Shown here piece by piece: positions 42,107 to 52,073 of a DNA stretch of 64,000 nucleotides. The stretch spans positions 124,001 through 188,000 of the forward strand of contig CAVZTX010000027.1 in assembly GCA_963778375.1 (NCBI GenBank). Direction: 5' to 3'. Origin of the DNA: CAVZTX01 sp963778375 (GTDB taxonomy: Bacteria > Chloroflexota > Ktedonobacteria > Ktedonobacterales > Ktedonobacteraceae). The position numbers and the translations under genes are program-made. Every line of letters starts with the position of its first letter. The first letter of the stretch is position 1. The notes under the pieces are model-generated. The model was given only the letters and a program-made list of their open reading frames with translations, ran no database searches and was not told the DNA's origin.

Positions 42107-43846
42107 ATGATCAAATTATTGCGTTTTATGAAACCGTATCGGGCTGTTCTCGTTCTTGTCGTGGTGCTTGCCTTTGCGCAGGCCCTGGCAAACCTGTATC
42201 TGCCCACCTTGTTTGCCAATATTGTCGATAACGGTATTGTTAAAGGTGATACGGGCTACATTTGGCGTTTAGGTGGCCTCATGATGCTGGTCACTCTCGG
42301 TGGTACCGTTGCCGCGGTCATTGGCATTTTCTTTTCTTCCCAGGTGGCAACGGGTTTTGGCAAAATTATCCGGGCCAAACTGTTTACCCGCGTGGAACAA
42401 TTTTCGCTGCACGAGTTCGACACCTTGGGCACATCCTCGCTGATTACTAGAACCACCAACGACACGACGCAGGTACAGCAGGTCATGATCATCATGCTGA
42501 ATATGATGATCACCGCCCCTGTCACGCTGGTTGTCGGAATTATCCTGGCGCTTAATCAGGATGTCGGACTCTCCTGGATTCTGGTAGTGATCATTCCTGT
42601 CCTTATAGGAGCTATCGCGCTCATTATGAGCAAGGCCATTCCGCTCTTTCGCAAAGTACAGGTGAAGCTGGATAAACTCAATCTCATTTTGGATGAGGGT
42701 TTGACCGGTGTGCGTGTAGTGCGAGCATTTGATCGCCAGCGCTACGAAGAGCAGCGCTTTGACGAAGCCAACCTCGATCTGACGGATATTACCATTCGGG
42801 TAAACCGGATTGTGGCGGCAATGATGCCAATGATGATGCTCGTACTCAACCTTTCAAGCATTGCGATCATCTGGTTCGGCGGTATCCGCATCAACAACGG
42901 ACAGATGCAGGTCGGGGCGATGATCGCGTTCCTGCAATATGCCATGCAGATTCTTTTCTCGCTGCTCATGCTCTCAATGATGTTTATTATGCTTCCACGT
43001 GCCACAGCTTCGGCTGCACGTATCAACCAGGTGCTTGCGGTAGTGCCAGAAATTAACGATCCAGAGCAGGCGAAGCGAGCAGAAGATGCAAGCGGATACG
43101 TGGAGTTCCAGGACGTGACCTTCAGCTATCCTGGAGCAGAAGAGCCCGCTCTCTCTCACATTTCTTTCAGTGCCGTTCCTGGCGAAGTTACCGCGATCAT
43201 CGGTAGTACCGGTGCTGGTAAATCGACGCTAGTAAGCCTGATCCCGCGCTTTTATGATATCGACAGCGGTCACATTCTGGTTGACGATGTAGATGTGCGC
43301 GAGATGTCGCAGGAGCATTTGCGTGCAAAAATCGGGTTTGTGCCCCAAAGGGCCGTCCTCTTTTCGGGAACAATTGCGGAAAACATCCGCTATGGCAAAG
43401 AGGATGCAACCGACGAAGAAGTGAGGCACGCTGCCGAGGTCGCGCAAGCCAGCGAGTTTATCTCACAGATGAAGGACGGCTTCGATTCCGCGATTGCCCA
43501 GGGAGGTACAAATGTGTCGGGCGGACAGAAGCAGCGTCTCTCGATTGCTCGTGCTCTGGTGAGAAAGCCTGAGGTGTATGTGTTTGATGATAGCTTCTCG
43601 GCACTGGACTTTAAAACCGATGCCAGGTTACGAACCGCACTCAAAAAGGAAACGCGGAATTCAACGGTGCTGATCGTCTCACAACGCGTCAGCACGATTA
43701 TGGACGCGGATCAGATTATTGTCTTAGATGAAGGAAAGATTGCCGGAATCGGCACCCATCGAGAATTGATGAGGTCAAGTGAGGTCTACCGCGAAATCGT
43801 GTCCTCACAGCTTTCAATAGAAGAAATCGCGGAGGAAATAGCATGA
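42107..43846 (+). CDS. ABC exporter half-transporter 1 (permease and ATPase fused)
   Basis: 579 residues. The N-terminal six-helix exporter domain (about 1-310) contains SLHEFDTLGTSSLITRTTND, the first coupling-helix region. The nucleotide-binding domain has Walker A GSTGAGKST, Q-loop GFVPQRAVLFSGTI, signature NVSGGQKQRLSIARAL, Walker B VYVFDDSFSALD and the switch region VSQRVSTI. Walker B reads D-D instead of D-E, a degenerate catalytic site usual in one half of YheI/YheH-, BmrCD- or TM287/288-type heterodimers. It forms a heterodimer with the next gene and is preceded by a MarR regulator and operators. AGGTATG and GGAG precede ATG 42107. Confidence 0.93.
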   Translation: MIKLLRFMKPYRAVLVLVVVLAFAQALANLYLPTLFANIVDNGIVKGDTGYIWRLGGLMMLVTLGGTVAAVIGIFFSSQVATGFGKIIRAKLFTRVEQFSLHEFDTLGTSSLITRTTNDTTQVQQVMIIMLNMMITAPVTLVVGIILALNQDVGLSWILVVIIPVLIGAIALIMSKAIPLFRKVQVKLDKLNLILDEGLTGVRVVRAFDRQRYEEQRFDEANLDLTDITIRVNRIVAAMMPMMMLVLNLSSIAIIWFGGIRINNGQMQVGAMIAFLQYAMQILFSLLMLSMMFIMLPRATASAARINQVLAVVPEINDPEQAKRAEDASGYVEFQDVTFSYPGAEEPALSHISFSAVPGEVTAIIGSTGAGKSTLVSLIPRFYDIDSGHILVDDVDVREMSQEHLRAKIGFVPQRAVLFSGTIAENIRYGKEDATDEEVRHAAEVAQASEFISQMKDGFDSAIAQGGTNVSGGQKQRLSIARALVRKPEVYVFDDSFSALDFKTDARLRTALKKETRNSTVLIVSQRVSTIMDADQIIVLDEGKIAGIGTHRELMRSSEVYREIVSSQLSIEEIAEEIA

Positions 43847-43886
43847 GTGTAGAACGTAGAGAACAAAGACTCCGCAGGGTGGACCG

Positions 43887-45731
43887 ATGGGTAGAGGTGG
43901 CTGGGGCGCCATGGGCATGCCAGTGCAGAAAGCCAAAGACTTTCGAGGAACGCTCAAGCGTTTGCTTAGCTACTTCCTACCGCAGAAATTCCTCCTGATG
44001 ATCGTGCTTGCTACGGCTATTATTGGAACCGCGTTCAACATCGTCGGTCCGAAGATACTGGGTTTAGCAACCACCAAACTTTTCGAGGGCATTGTGGCAA
44101 AACTCGAACATGTGCCGGGTGCGAAAGTTGATTTCGGCTATATCGCGACAGTCTTGCTCATTTTGCTCGGGTTGTACATTATCAGCGCGATCTTCCTGTA
44201 CATTCAGCAGTACGTGATGGCAGGTGTGGCGCAACGCACAATGTATCAGTTGCGCAAAGAGGTGGATGAAAAGCTCTCGCGCCTACCGCTGAAGTACTTC
44301 GACTCGCGCACGCACGGTGAAATCATGAGCCGCGCGGTCAACGATATGGATAACCTCAGCACCACGCTCCAGCAGAGCATTACTCAGTTGATCACCTCGG
44401 CGGTGACGCTGTTAGGTGTAATTGTGATGATGTTATTGATCAGCCCGCTCCTCAGCTTGATCGTCGTACTGACTCTCCCGCTGAGTTTGTTCGTCACGAC
44501 AGGGATTGCGAAACGCTCGCAAACCTACTTTCGGACGCAACAGAGAGCACTCGGTGAACTCAATGGTCATGTTGAGGAAATGTATGCCGGGCACAAGATC
44601 GTGAAAGCATTTGGGCGCGAAGAGCAATCCGTTGCCGAATTTAACGAGCGCAACGAGAAATTGTATAACGCGAGTTGGAGAGCGCAGTTTGTGTCGGGCA
44701 TTATCATGCCACTAATGCGCTTTATCGGCAACATTGGCTACGTATTCGTTGCAGTGGTAGGCGGGATCATGGTCACGCAGCGAGCAATCTCCATCGGAGA
44801 TGTGCAGGCGTTTATTCAATACGCCCAGCAGTTTACGATGCCGATCACCCAGCTAGCCAATATCGCAAACGTGATTCAATCATCGATAGCATCGGCCGAG
44901 CGTATCTTTGAACTGCTCGATGAGCAGGAGGAAGTTCCAGAGGCCGTGGATGTCAAAGTTATTGAGCATCCAGATGGCGCGGTCGAGTTTGAGCATGTTC
45001 AGTTCGGCTACTCACCGGATAATATTCTCATGGAGGACATGAATATCGATGTCAAACCAGGGCAGATGATCGCGATTGTTGGTCCAACCGGTGCTGGCAA
45101 AACGACCCTGGTCAACCTGCTGATGCGTTTCTACGAGGTCAACAGCGGCAAAATTCTCGTTGATGGTGTGGACATCAAGGAGATCAAGCGCGGAGCCTTA
45201 CGCCGCATGTTCGGCATGGTGCTCCAGGATACATGGCTCTTCCAGGGAACCATCCGGGCGAATATCGCCTATGGACGAGAGAACGCCACGGAAGAAGAGA
45301 TCGTCCGGGCAGCAAAGGCTGCCAACGCAGATCACTTCATTCGAACGCTGCCAGATGGCTATAACACCGTTCTAAATGAGGATGCCACCAACATCTCGCA
45401 GGGACAAAAGCAGTTGCTGACCATTGCCCGCGCATTCCTGGCCGATCCCGAAATCCTGATCCTCAACGAAGCGACCAGCAGCGTTGATACCCGAACCGAG
45501 ATGCAGATCCAGAAAGCCATGACCGAACTGATGAAGGGCAGAACGAGCTTCGTGATTGCTCATAGGCTCTCCACAATTCGTGACGCCGAGTTGATCCTTG
45601 TCATAAATCATGGCACCATCATAGAGAAGGGTACCCACGAGGAACTGCTCGCGAAGAACGGCTTCTACGCCGACCTCTACAACAGCCAGTTCACAGGCCG
45701 CTCCCTCGAAGAGGAACCAATCCATTCGTAA
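43887..45731 (+). CDS. ABC exporter half-transporter 2 (permease and ATPase fused)
   Basis: 614 residues from ATG 43887. The membrane domain begins LKRLLSYFLPQKFLLMIVLA. The ATPase has Walker A GPTGAGKTT, Q-loop GMVLQDTWLFQGTI, signature NISQGQKQLLTIARAF and Walker B ILILNEATSSVDTRTE, with catalytic Glu, so this half carries the canonical catalytic site to complement the degenerate partner. An ATG at 43843 overlaps the stop of the first gene (ATGA) and starts a frame MSVERREQRLRR that breaks just before MGRGGWGAMGMP; inserting one G near 43877 would join them. So the true start is probably 43843, with a frameshift. Confidence 0.92.
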   Translation: MGRGGWGAMGMPVQKAKDFRGTLKRLLSYFLPQKFLLMIVLATAIIGTAFNIVGPKILGLATTKLFEGIVAKLEHVPGAKVDFGYIATVLLILLGLYIISAIFLYIQQYVMAGVAQRTMYQLRKEVDEKLSRLPLKYFDSRTHGEIMSRAVNDMDNLSTTLQQSITQLITSAVTLLGVIVMMLLISPLLSLIVVLTLPLSLFVTTGIAKRSQTYFRTQQRALGELNGHVEEMYAGHKIVKAFGREEQSVAEFNERNEKLYNASWRAQFVSGIIMPLMRFIGNIGYVFVAVVGGIMVTQRAISIGDVQAFIQYAQQFTMPITQLANIANVIQSSIASAERIFELLDEQEEVPEAVDVKVIEHPDGAVEFEHVQFGYSPDNILMEDMNIDVKPGQMIAIVGPTGAGKTTLVNLLMRFYEVNSGKILVDGVDIKEIKRGALRRMFGMVLQDTWLFQGTIRANIAYGRENATEEEIVRAAKAANADHFIRTLPDGYNTVLNEDATNISQGQKQLLTIARAFLADPEILILNEATSSVDTRTEMQIQKAMTELMKGRTSFVIAHRLSTIRDAELILVINHGTIIEKGTHEELLAKNGFYADLYNSQFTGRSLEEEPIHS

Positions 45732-45758
45732 AAGTTAGGTATGGATTGCTTATTAAGC

Positions 45759-45807
45759 AAGAGATGCTGGCGGGTCCATTCAACGCCTCCCAGCATCTCT
45801 TCTTTTT
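45759..45807 (+). terminator. Rho-independent terminator of the exporter operon
   Basis: AAGAGATGCTGG (45759-45770) and CCAGCATCTCTT (45790-45801) pair over 12 bp and are followed by CTTTTT (45802-45807), 28 bp after the second exporter gene. Confidence 0.9.
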
Positions 45808-45891
45808 ATGTTCGCGTTGCATCACCATCCACCTGCCAACCCTCGCTAAACCTGTCATCCTGATAAATTTTTCCACCCAAATAGTGAAATA

Positions 45892-45935
45892 CTGTAGGGA
45901 CAGCGCCTTGTGCCTGCCCTCACGAAGGATGACAG
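45892..45935. repeat. Intergenic repeat, family B (divergent copy)
   Basis: CTGTAGGGACAGCGCCTTGTG then CCTGCCCTCACGAAGGATGACA; the preceding half CCTGTCATCCTG is separated at 45851-45862 by about 30 unrelated bases, so an insertion has split this copy. Confidence 0.6.
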
Positions 45936-45996
45936 CAGCGGCTATCTCTCCACAGTCAGCGCAAAAACTTGCGCTTTGTGTTAACATAAACTGTAT

Positions 45997-47709
45997 ATGA
46001 ACCAGGAAAAAGCTAAACTAGACACTATGAAGAGCAAGGCCACCAAATCCAACAAAGACCGCTCTATGAGATGGTCAGGACTGCGATTTCGTATGACCGT
46101 CTCTTATGCACTCACCACCGTCGCAGCAATGCTCTTGCTAGAAATCCTGGTAGGGACTGCGTGGTGGGTAGCGATAACCTTTAGCCCAGTAGCAAGCCTT
46201 GTATATACCACAAATGCGAGCCAGACTGCAAAATTATATGCACTTGCGGCTGCTGCTCAGGCTGGAGGACCTGCGCTTGATCCTCATGCCACATTTCAGC
46301 CAGGACAACCTTCTTCAATTGCTCTCTCAAATCAGAATTTTTCTAACTCTGGGCAAAGCATTACATACATCAGCCCAAACTCACCTAATACGCAGGATGC
46401 TCCATTTGCCCTGCTCATCGCTCCCAATGGTCAGATAGTTGCCAGCTCCTATCCTGCGCGATACCCTACATCACAGTCTGTCGCTCAATTGCTTCCAGGT
46501 GAATCTCACCTGGTCATGAACGCTCTGACAGGTACGCCGGGAAGCACATTTAACCAGACCTCACAGGCCCGTTTTGCCAGTGCAGTCGAGCCTGTCTTGA
46601 GCCGTGGAAAGCCCATCGGAGCGGTCTATGTACAGATACCGACATCTTTTGGTGGGAATTTCCTACCAGGATTTACAGGAATCATACTCGTAACCGGGGT
46701 ATTCTGGTTGGTGCTGATGCTGCTTGTTGGCCTGGTATTCGGACTTCTCAGCACCCGTAAATTGGTACGCCGACTGCGCCACCTGGTAAGTGCTACGACC
46801 CAGTTCGCTGATGGTGATTACAGCCAGCGTGTCCAGGTCTCACGCCGAGACGAAGTCGGTCAACTCGAACAGCAATTTAACCGCATGGCAGGACAATTGG
46901 TTGAAAGCATGGCCCAGCGCCAGACCCTTGCTGAGCAAAACGCCCGCCTGGAAGAACGCGCCCGTATTGAACAGGAGCTGCACACCGCCCAACTCATTCA
47001 ACATTCCCTGCTGCCCAAAGACGTACCCACCCTCCCCGGCTGGCAAATAGTCCCCTACTACCGGCCCGCCAGGGAAGTCGGCGGCGATCTCTACGACTTC
47101 CTGACATTCGAAGACGGCCAATTGGGCCTCGTAATCGGTGACGTTTCCGGCAAAGGCATACCAGCAGCCCTGGTGATGGCAACAACCCAAAGTATGCTGC
47201 GTGCCGCTGCTCAAACGACAACTTCCCCCGGCAAAGTCCTGTCGCGAGTCAACGAACTCCTCTGCGTCGATATGCCGCCCAATCACTTCGTAACATGCTT
47301 CTATGCCATCCTCAACCCCACCACTGGCCACCTCCGCTACGCCAACGCCGGACACGACCTGCCCTATCGACGATCCCACGACGGAGTCTGCGAACTACGC
47401 GCAACCGGTATGCCCCTTGGCCTCATGCCAGGTATGTGCTACGAGGAAAACGAAACAACTATCTCCCCCGACGAAAGCATCCTCTTCTACAGCGACGGCC
47501 TCGTCGAAGCCCACAACCCAAACCGAGAAATGTTCGGCTTCGACCATCTACAAGAACTGCTCAGCCAGCACTCAGGAGGAACCCCGCTCATCGACTTCCT
47601 CCTCAGCCAATTGACCGCCTTCACCGGCCCCAACTGGGAGCAAGAAGACGACGTAACGATAGTGGCCCTTCATCGAAATGATGACATCTCAACAATCAAT
47701 GCATCTTGA
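45997..47709 (+). CDS. HAMP-domain SpoIIE/PP2C phosphatase (RsbU-like)
   Basis: 570 residues. After a basic cytoplasmic stretch there is a transmembrane helix (about 36-60), an extracytoplasmic sensor of about 160 residues, a second helix (about 225-250), a HAMP domain (RKLVRRLRHLVSATTQFADG...GDYSQRVQVSRRDEVGQLEQQFNRMAGQL, in pieces) and a short coiled coil. The PP2C/SpoIIE domain starts about residue 330: EVGGDLYDFLTFEDGQLGLVIGDVSGKGIPAALVM holds the metal Asp residues, with NHFVTCFYAIL, DLPYRRSHDG and DVTIVALH. It should dephosphorylate an anti-sigma-antagonist or similar; no partner is near. ATG 45997. Confidence 0.9.
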   Translation: MNQEKAKLDTMKSKATKSNKDRSMRWSGLRFRMTVSYALTTVAAMLLLEILVGTAWWVAITFSPVASLVYTTNASQTAKLYALAAAAQAGGPALDPHATFQPGQPSSIALSNQNFSNSGQSITYISPNSPNTQDAPFALLIAPNGQIVASSYPARYPTSQSVAQLLPGESHLVMNALTGTPGSTFNQTSQARFASAVEPVLSRGKPIGAVYVQIPTSFGGNFLPGFTGIILVTGVFWLVLMLLVGLVFGLLSTRKLVRRLRHLVSATTQFADGDYSQRVQVSRRDEVGQLEQQFNRMAGQLVESMAQRQTLAEQNARLEERARIEQELHTAQLIQHSLLPKDVPTLPGWQIVPYYRPAREVGGDLYDFLTFEDGQLGLVIGDVSGKGIPAALVMATTQSMLRAAAQTTTSPGKVLSRVNELLCVDMPPNHFVTCFYAILNPTTGHLRYANAGHDLPYRRSHDGVCELRATGMPLGLMPGMCYEENETTISPDESILFYSDGLVEAHNPNREMFGFDHLQELLSQHSGGTPLIDFLLSQLTAFTGPNWEQEDDVTIVALHRNDDISTINAS

Positions 47710-47782
47710 GCAATGATTGCGATTTACGCCGATATGGTTTATAGTTACAACAAACCAGACTTTAATTGAGAAAGAGATACTC

Positions 47783-48034
47783 ATGAGTGAAGTAGAGCAC
47801 GAAGATCAGCCATCACAAGGCATCCCGCTTCCCATCATACGAGAAGCTCATATGAACGATCTTGATGCTCTCACACTCTCAGAAATCGACGATGATTGGA
47901 CAGAAGAAGAATTGGAATGGGATACCTTATTCGCCCAACCTCATGTGCAAGCAGGTTTAGCGCGACTTGAGGAAGAAGCAATGCGGCAATTTCATGAGGG
48001 CAAATGGGTAGAAGGCGGCTTTGCGGTTGAGTGA
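47783..48034 (+). CDS. Small acidic protein ahead of the TIR/NB-ARC/TPR gene
   Basis: 83 residues, strongly acidic: MSEVEHEDQPSQGIPLPIIR, LSEIDDDWTEEELEWDTLFA and GLARLEEEAMRQFHEGKWVE. The start is ATG 47783 with GAGAAAGAGA upstream; the open frame to 47717 has no ribosome site. No family recognised. The pattern of an acidic helix and a short C-terminal helical tail recalls antitoxins that precede toxins, but no toxin follows. It lies 24 bp before the TIR/NB-ARC/TPR gene and is probably co-transcribed; whether it restrains the TIR protein is open. Confidence 0.6.
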   Translation: MSEVEHEDQPSQGIPLPIIREAHMNDLDALTLSEIDDDWTEEELEWDTLFAQPHVQAGLARLEEEAMRQFHEGKWVEGGFAVE

Positions 48035-48058
48035 AAAGCATACACAGGTGGCAGAGCG

Positions 48059-50749
48059 ATGACAGCAGAACCAACACAACCCATCGAACTCTTCTACTCC
48101 TACGCCCACGAAGACGAACGCCTGCGCAACGAACTCGAAAAACACCTATCCCTCATGAAGCGCCAGAGACTTATCTCCCAATGGCACGACCGCAATATCG
48201 GCGCGGGAACCGAATGGGCAAACGAAATCAACACCCGCCTCAACACCGCCCGCATCATCCTCCTGCTCATCAGCCCCGACTTCATCGCCTCCGACTACTG
48301 CTACAGCATCGAAATGACCCGTGCCCTGGAAAGACACCAGGCCGGAGAAGCCCGCGTCATCCCCATCATCCTCCGTCCAACCGACCTGAAAAATTCACCA
48401 TTCAGCAAACTCCAGGCCTTACCAAAAGACGCCAAACCGATCACAAGATGGAAAGATCGCGATGAGGCATTTCTAAACGTTGCCGAAGGCATCCGCAAAG
48501 CCATCTCAGACCTGACCGCCACCTCTTCAGCCACTCAATCCTCCCCCCAACTCTGGAACATCCCCTATCGTCGAAACCCCTTCTTCACAGGCCGCGAAGA
48601 CATCCTCACCACCCTCCACAACCAATTGCAAACAGGCAAACCCGCAGCTTTGACTCAGCCGCAAGCCATCAATGGTCTTGGTGGTATCGGCAAAACCCAG
48701 ACCGCCGTAGAGTACGCCTATCGCCACCGAGACGAATATCACCCCATCCTCTGGGCAACAGCAGCCACCCGCGAGTCACTCATCGCCGACTTCGTGAAGA
48801 TAGCAACGTTATTGAACCTGCCTGAGCAAAACGCCCAGAAGCAAGACAGAGCAGTTGCCGCCGTCAAACACTGGTTATCAAGCAACAAAGACTGGCTACT
48901 CATCCTCGACAATGCTGACGACCTGGAAATGGCCTCTGACTTCTTGCCCATAGAATATACTGGCCATATACTGCTCACCACACGTGCTCAGTTCACAGGA
49001 ACGATTGCCAATGGCATTGACCTGGAGAAGATGGACTTAGCAGAAGGAACCCTCCTGTTATTGAGGCGAGCCAGAGTACTTGCCAAGGATGCTCAACTCG
49101 ATCAAGTCAATAGTGAAGAACGAGCCACAGCCGAAGCTATCGTGAAAGTGCTGGATGGCCTTCCATTGGCGCTCGACCAGGCAGGGGCTTACATCGAGGA
49201 AACCCAATGCGGATTGGCTGGGTACCTCGAACTCTACCGTACACGCCGCGACTGAACTCCTAAAGCGCCGCAGCAGACTACGCACCGACCATCCCGAACC
49301 CGTCGCCACCACCTGGTCATTGTCGTTTCAGCAAGTCGAGCAAGCCAACTCCGCTGCCGCCGATCTATTGCTCCTATGCGCATTCCTCGATCCCGATGCC
49401 ATTCCTGAAGAGATCATTACTGAAGGGGCATCTGAACTTGGTCCCACACTTGGTCCAGTAGCAGCCGATCCTTATAAGCTAAATGAAGCGATTGAAGAAC
49501 TGCGCAGGTTCTCGCTGATCCGGCGTAATCCTGGCGCAAAGCTTCTCAACATCCATCGTTTAGTCCAGGCGGTTATCAGAGATGGCATGGACGCAGACAC
49601 CCAACAAATCTGGGCAGAACGAACCGTACGAGCCGTCAACCAAGTTTTTCCCGAAGTCAAAGTAGAAACTTGGCCGCAATGCCTACGCTGCTTGCCACAT
49701 GCACTGGCATGCGCAACACTTATCGAGCAGTACGAATTCACTTTCACAGAAGCAGCAAAGCTGCTTGATAAAGCCGCATCTTACTTGGACGATCATGCTC
49801 AGTTCTCGCAAGCTGAATCACTCTACAAGCAAGCCCTGGCCATTAAAGAAAAAGTACTCGGTTCAGAGCATGCTGATACCGGTGTCAGTCTTAATAACCT
49901 GGCACGCTGCTACATGAATCAGGGTCAGTACGCTCAAGCTGAACCTTTATACCAGCGTGCCTTGGCTATCAACGAGAAAGCCCTCTCTCCTGACCACCTG
50001 AAACTGCCATTACCCTCAATAATCTGGCAAACCTCTACAAGGATCAGGGGCAGTATGCACAAGCTGAACCTCTTTACCTAGCGTGCTCTGACTATCAAAG
50101 AGAAAACTCTCTCGCCTGATCATCCTTCCATTGCTTTCATTCTGGATAACCTGGCACAACTCTACCATACTCAGGGGCAGTACGCACAAGCTGAACCTTT
50201 ATACCAGCGTGCCCTCTCTATTAGAGAGAAATCGCTTGGTCTTGACCACCCTCGATACCGGCATCACCTTTAATAATTTGGCATGTCTCTATCACGGATC
50301 AGGATCAGTACGCTCAAGCCGAACCACTCTATCTTGCGTGCCTTGACCATCTATGAGAATGCCCTCCCACCTGACCACCCCGAGATCGCTACTACTCTCG
50401 ATAACCTAGCACAACTCTACTCTAAACAAGGGCAGAATGCACAAGCTAAATCCCTCTTTCAACGAGCACTGGCGATCAAAGAGAAATCATTTCCTCCTGA
50501 TCATCCAGAAATCGCCATCACCCTGTTTAACCTAGCAGCACTTTCAAAGAGGAAGATCAGTACGAGCAAGCTGAACCTCTTTACCAACGTGCGCTTGCTA
50601 TCATGAGAAAGTGTTCGGTCCGCAGCATAAGGAAGTCGTCACAGTCCCGAAGGCCTATGCCGATTTACTCCGCAAAATGAACCGAACAGAGGAAGCTGCT
50701 CAAGCTAGAAGCTCGTGCCAAAGCAATCCGAGCCAAATCTTCTTCCTAG
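48059..50749 (+). pseudogene. TIR / NB-ARC / TPR protein (bacterial NLR-like), broken by about nine frameshifts
   Basis: TIR domain, residues about 8-130 (LFYSYAHEDERLRNELEKHL, then SDYCYSIEM with the NADase-type Glu). NB-ARC ATPase about 170-400: Walker A GLGGIGKTQTAVEYAY, Walker B WLLILDNADD and LDGLPLALDQAGAYI. TPR_10/12 repeats with motif QAEPLYQRALAI follow. The first frame ends at 49255; the next continues ELLKRRSRLRTDHPEPVATTW. Further shifts lie near 49997, 50080, 50252, 50296, 50334, 50543, 50603 and 50703, both insertions and deletions; the original stop would be 50747-50749. Such proteins act in anti-phage abortive infection. The shift density in repeats favours real decay. Confidence 0.85.
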
Positions 50750-50780
50750 AAGTCCTCGCAAATATAAGGAGCAACAAACC

Positions 50781-52053
50781 ATGCCAGACCCAGTCACTGA
50801 ATTCTACGACTCCTTATCTCCTCACTATCACCTTATCTTCGCCCACTGGCAAGATGCCGTCATTCACCACGGCGAAATCCTGGATAAGCTGATTAGAACT
50901 CACATCAACGTTTCTTCTACCACTTCCTTGCTGGATTGTTCATGTGGCATCGGTACTCAGGCTATTGGTCTTGCTTTGAGGAGGTATAGGGTACATGTAA
51001 GCGACATCAGTGCGAAGGCTGTTGAACGGGCGAAAAAAGAGGCGCAGGCGCTCAATGCCCTGGTAACGTTTAGCGTTGCAGATTTTCGTTATCTGGATAA
51101 GCAAATAGCAGGTACATATTTGGGTCTTGGGATGGGTGATGGTGACATGCTTGCTGGTGTGGCGCTTCTTCTTGCCAGAATAGTGCTCTTTCTGCTTCCT
51201 CTCCTCTTTGGGACGGCGGATGGGCCTCTCCGTTCCATCGGTCAGCACTCCCAGTTCCTGGAGTTCGGGAAACTCCTTAATGATCTCTTCCAACGAGCGG
51301 CCTTTCGCTAGTTTGGGGCGCATGTGATTTTGCCCTAAGGCTGCCTCCAAAACCGGCAGCAGAATCCCTACCCATTTACAGGCCTTACTCTCCGCCATCC
51401 CAAAGAACATCCCTTGGATGAAGAGCAATGGGTAGATCCTCGTATACACCAGGATAAACAGCAGTTTATCTGCCACTTCGGGGAGTGCTCCTTTTTGTCC
51501 GCCTCCCGCCGCACGGTGGCGATCTGGGGCTTTCACACGCGGCTGGATCACCAGTTGATCGTATTGGCTGGAGAATGACTCCAAGAGTGTCTCGAACTCC
51601 TTCACCGTCAGTCAGCTACGGTTGTTCTTTCATGTGATAATTCCCTACCACATCTGTTAACCAATGACGATATTCTAATGGCTATAAGAAGTATGAATGC
51701 AAAGCTAGAAAAAGATGGGCTGCTGCTAATCAGCATTCGCGATTATGATCAGATTGTTCGGGAAAAGCTGCGTGTTGATTTGCCGCGTATTTTTGATAGC
51801 GATGAGGGAAGGCGCATTACTTTTCAAGTGTGGGACTGGGATGCCAGCGGTATAACCTATATCGTTCACCACTTCATTATCAAGCAAGCTGGTACTGCAT
51901 GGGAGACGCTTTATCATCAGACGCATTATAGAGCGCTGCACCAAGGTGAACTTACACATTTTCTAGAGGAGGCAGGATTCAATGATATTCGGTGGCACAT
52001 GCCCCATGAGTACGGAGTTTTTTCAGCCGGTTGTGACTGCCAGGAAGCGGTAG
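50781..52053 (+). pseudogene. SAM-dependent methyltransferase, split by an IS fragment and frameshifted
   Basis: Class I methyltransferase. From ATG 50781 (AAGGAG upstream) it reads DPVTEFYDSLSPHYHLIF, then LLDCSCGIGTQAIGLALR (motif I, SAM-binding) and FSVADFRYLDKQIAGTY at 51117. After about 500 bp of insertion it resumes at about 51621 with VVLSCDNSLPHLLTNDDILM and AIRSMNAKLEKDGLLLISIR. Near 52018 a one-base shift would give FFQPVVTARK with a stop at 52051-52053, as in glycine/sarcosine N-methyltransferase relatives; the actual frame runs into the MITE and stops at 52082. It directly follows the TIR gene. Non-functional as it stands. Confidence 0.82.
51117..51615 (-). mobile_element. Internal fragment of an IS5-like (DDE_Tnp_4) transposase inside the methyltransferase
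   Basis: On the minus strand a GTG-initiated frame at 51605 encodes KEFETLLESFSSQYDQLVIQ, RSLEEIIKEFPELQELGVL and TDGTERPIRRPKEERKQKEH, ending HPKTQI at the left junction. The VDGTERPIxRP region is characteristic of DDE_Tnp_4 transposases. Both the N-terminal about 20 residues and the C-terminal half (with the last catalytic residue) are missing, and no inverted terminal repeats are seen, so it is an immobile fragment. It starts near 51117 and ends near 51615. Target duplication was not identified. Confidence 0.75.
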
Positions 52054-52073
52054 TGTATCCTGGGAGGGCGACC

